A program made the position numbers and the translations under genes. 64,000 nucleotides of DNA from Lumbricus rubellus (Eukaryota > Annelida > Clitellata > Crassiclitellata > Lumbricidae): NCBI GenBank assembly GCA_945859605.1, contig OX243822.1:5266352-5330351 (forward strand). Direction: 5' to 3'. The notes below the pieces were generated by a model. It worked only from the letters and a program-made list of their open reading frames with translations, was not told the origin of the DNA and made no database searches. Shown in pieces: positions 61,448 to 64,000 of the stretch; the first letter of the stretch is position 1; every line of letters starts with the position of its first letter.

Positions 61448-61908
61448 CAAGGGCGGATACAGAAAGTTTGGACGAGGGGGGGGGGGTGTAATGTTTTAAC
61501 ACTTCGTTTATTACTTAACGATGAAACATGTCTTTCTTCTTTCCCGTTCGTACATACAGTAATCCTCCTTTTCTGACGCTAGCGCCACCTATTGTTCACT
61601 ATCAGTTATATAGCGCATTTATAATTATCCTTAAACACCACAGGGAGGGGCAAATTTTTTTCGCATCCGCCAAAAATGTTGATGACCTTTTTTTAGCCAT
61701 CTGGTCGAAATTTCGGGAAAAGCATAGGCCTACCATTTTGCCATTTTGTCCCCCCAAAAAACTTGATGACCCTTTTTTAGTCATCCGGTCCAAATATACT
61801 TATAGTACATTGTTGGGAAACTTGTTGAAATCAAATGGGGGGTCACGATACATGGGCAGTTCTAGATGGGGGGCCATGGCCGGATTCCACCCCCTGGATC
61901 CGCCCTTG
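61448..61908. mobile_element. hAT-type non-autonomous element, 461 bp
   Basis: CAAGGGCGGATACAG ... CTGGATCCGCCCTTG termini with exact 8-base duplication CATGACGA (61440-61447, 61909-61916). The interior repeats TTGATGACCTTTTTTTAG-type sequence; related pieces lie near 43600, 45725 and 47600. Confidence 0.9.
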
Positions 61909-61959
61909 CATGACGAATCTCATTAGCGACGTTGCACTCGTCCTTTGTCCTTTGTCCAG

Positions 61960-64000
61960 AATTGGGTCTGACCGTCTGGCACGATCGACCTTAACACGGA
62001 AGTTGGATGATTCGATTAAGACATATGCTGTTAAACAGACAGCAGCTGTCGTCACACCTTGTGACCCACAGGTGAACAAACAATTCCTGATAAGCACTGC
62101 CGTATGCATCGTTTCACTTCGATGAAATGACTGCATGCAAAAAACGGGGTGACCAGTCATGCGGAACGATCCCACAAGGCAAGTCTCGCTTTCACATAGT
62201 AAACATCATGACGCACTTGAAAACGCGCAGGGCGGACCGAGATTTAAGAAAATCCATCGCCGCAGAACTATAGATAGGCTGAGCTTAGAAAGGAATGAAC
62301 ATGACTTGTGCAGACTATAAAATTGTGTCAACCCTGCGTTTTAACTTGCGGCTGTCACTTTGGCTGCCAGTCAATACTACTGCAGATGCTCCATTTTGAC
62401 TCTATGTACATTGTACAGTATATACACTTATGATTGATTGTATTGTATTGTATTGTATTGTATTGTATTTTATTGTATTGTATTGTATTGTATTGTATTG
62501 TATTGTATTGTATTGTTTTGTATTGTATTGTATTGTATTGTATTGTATTGTATTGTATTGTATTGTATTGTATTGTATTGTATTGCATTGTATTGTATTG
62601 TATTGTATTGTATTGTATTAAGCCCATATGACAATTTCTGTGGCATAGTAGTTAATTGAAAACTACATGTATGTAATCCTACTTCTGGAAAGTTTTGGCA
62701 GGGCTGTTTTTAAGGAATCTTCAGAACTGCACAACTCTTTCTTTCCTTTCCCACCATGTATGGTAATTAAATTACTTTCAATCGGAGGACAATGACCACT
62801 TTTTGCTAGTTTTAACTGTACAGAAGTGTTTCTACAACAGCACAAATCCATTTAGAACTGCACATTTTGTGTACAACTGCACGTTTAAAAAGCCCTGACT
62901 ATACACGTAGCCTATGTAGGCTACTTCTGGCAAGTTTTGGGAATTGGGATGCTTTGCGTAGGCCTTCTGCGTAAATGCTAAATGTTTTAAAGACGTAGAC
63001 CTAAAGGGTTTTTGTTTCCTGAATGGGTGCCTTTTATAGACTGTTCCGTACGCAAAGACCAGCGAGGCAGCGACCCGATCACCCGCAAAGGCAATCTCTA
63101 TCGCAAGGTGCTTGAAGAAGATGTCTATAAGACCTTCACCGGCTGTATAATTGTTTGCACTTTGCAGCTGCTACCACGACCATGTCTGGCTCGATCAGTG
63201 CCGCTGTTAGGTGAGACGAGGTGGGGGGGGGGGGGGGGCATCCGTTATAGTGTGTCTGTGTTTTGTACGGGTAGGGGAGCTTTGTGTAATGACGTCATTG
63301 CTCGTCTAGGACTCGAAGACGAACGAGGAAGTGGTGTCATTATATTGTAGTCTGTGGCTGGGAATAAACTGGATGTATAGGATTACGCAGATAACATGCA
63401 AACATGCACGCACGAATGGTGGTGGTGCATCGATGCATATGCATACATGTAGACATGGGCGGAGTTTATCAGGGGCTAGGGGGGGCTAAGCCCCTCCAAG
63501 AAAGCCCAGATTCAACTTTTGTACCATGGAAATGGTATCATTTTCGGGGTTAGCCCCCCCCCCCAATAAGGCGCAGACTCGGGGTTAGCCCCTCCAAGAA
63601 CGGAAACCAAACTCCGCTCATGCATGTAGATGCATACACGCGATCGCACACAAAGAGAAACGCGCACATGTAGGCGTATAATGCATTATATTATGCGTCG
63701 TTCAAATTTGACTGTTTTTTTTATCTGTGGCTGCATATATAGGTACACACAAGTCATGTCTACATTACGTATTGAATACAGACTTGCATTGGCTTAATAC
63801 AGTGGCAATGGTGGCAATTAATCTGACTGTTTTACTAGTACCCTGATCGCCGCCCTAACCCCCCCCCCCCCCCATCTGCACTTGTCGGGTCCCCCACGTC
63901 TTCCACTCGTCCTTGACAGATGATCTGTGCTAAACAAACGACCCTCGCGGAACTCTTTGATGTCTCTGTTATACCATCGCATTCACTCGAGCGTGACGCC
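61960..64000 (+). CDS. Candidate exons of an unrecognised gene, partial at window end
   Basis: Three intervals look like internal exons. 61960-62071 follows TTTGTCCAG and ends CAG|GTGAAC; it reads GSDRLARSTLTRKLDDSIKT then YAVKQTAAVVTPCDPQ, ending in phase 0. 63040-63144 follows CTTTTATAG and ends at GT; in phase 0 it reads TVPYAKTSEAATRSPAKAIS and so on. 63937-64000+ follows TCCTTGACAG and reads MICAKQTTLAELFDVSVIPS in phase 0. The phase-0 chain is consistent throughout. However, the middle exon is also open in another frame (DQRGSDPITRKGNLYRKVLE), which looks more protein-like and could run to the strong donor TTAG|GTGAGA at 63210. I do not recognise a family. The upstream start is not found. 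It is divergent from ENTR1. Confidence 0.4.
62433..62622 (+). repeat. (TATTG)n pentanucleotide microsatellite, about 38 units
   Basis: Nearly perfect TATTG array with one TTTTG and one TATTGCATTG variant. ORFs of repeating LYCIV are artefacts. Between the first two candidate exons of the partial gene. Confidence 0.95.
62699..62897 (+). mobile_element. MITE family M2, copy 3 (199 bp)
   Basis: CAGGGCTGTTTTTAAGGAA ... TTTAAAAAGCCCTG, both termini intact. Flanks: CTACTTCTGGAAAGTTTTGG precedes it and CTACTTCTGGCAAGTTTTGG recurs at 62921-62940, about 24 bp past the right end. Confidence 0.88.
63453..63622 (-). mobile_element. hAT-type MITE family M1, copy 2 (170 bp)
   Basis: Inverted relative to 2390-2559, same length, same termini (CATGGGCGGAGTTT ... 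CTCCGCTCATG), with exact 8-base duplication CATGTAGA at 63445-63452 and 63623-63630. Confidence 0.9.

Overview
The window is nuclear DNA from a bilaterian animal. Its genes have short exons separated by GT-AG introns, and the intergenic space is full of retrotransposon ends, MITEs and microsatellites. The protein set (CUTC, PLA2G15, TMEM243, a globin X-like protein, ENTR1) and the very frequent palindrome TAGGCCTA suggest a non-vertebrate deuterostome, perhaps an echinoderm; that placement is inference. Most of the long uninterrupted ORFs are microsatellite or minisatellite translations, and the real genes had to be assembled from exons.

Layout. 1-2900: a truncated LINE and a hAT-type MITE. 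2990-8839 (+): an unrecognised secreted cysteine-rich protein in about six exons, with introns packed with (GAT)n, (AAT)n, a 9-bp minisatellite and (TCA/TCG)n. 8973-11970: MITEs and a SINE. 11973-12713 (+): CUTC in one exon. 13370-16547: two hAT-type non-autonomous elements with exact 8-bp target duplications, one of them a 2.1-kb near-perfect palindrome. 20399-26601 (-): lysosomal phospholipase A2 (PLA2G15) in seven exons, complete. 28230-29520: inverted repeats with GGT/ACC tracts and TTAGGG-containing duplications. 29770-32766 (+): TMEM243 in four exons, with a 20-bp satellite of about 1.2 kb in intron 2. 36846-46321 (-): a globin X-like gene with the two canonical globin introns and an acylation-type N-terminus. 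50214-53380: a mariner relic and a LINE reverse-transcriptase segment. 54055-54840: a 15-bp minisatellite. 55111-60282 (-): ENTR1 (SDCCAG3) in seven exons. 61960-64000 (+): candidate exons of an unrecognised gene that runs off the window.

The genes do not form a pathway. They are ordinary housekeeping, secretory and trafficking genes: copper homeostasis, lysosomal phospholipid breakdown, a small membrane protein, a membrane-tethered haem protein and endosomal sorting. The most informative features are the fully phased gene models, the shared 3' tail of a tRNA-derived SINE and a CR1/L2-like LINE, the series of MITEs whose target duplications can be read directly, and repeats that have copied pieces of exons or splice sites next to PLA2G15 and TMEM243. 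Exon boundaries were read by eye from splice signals, frame and remembered family alignments; no search was run.
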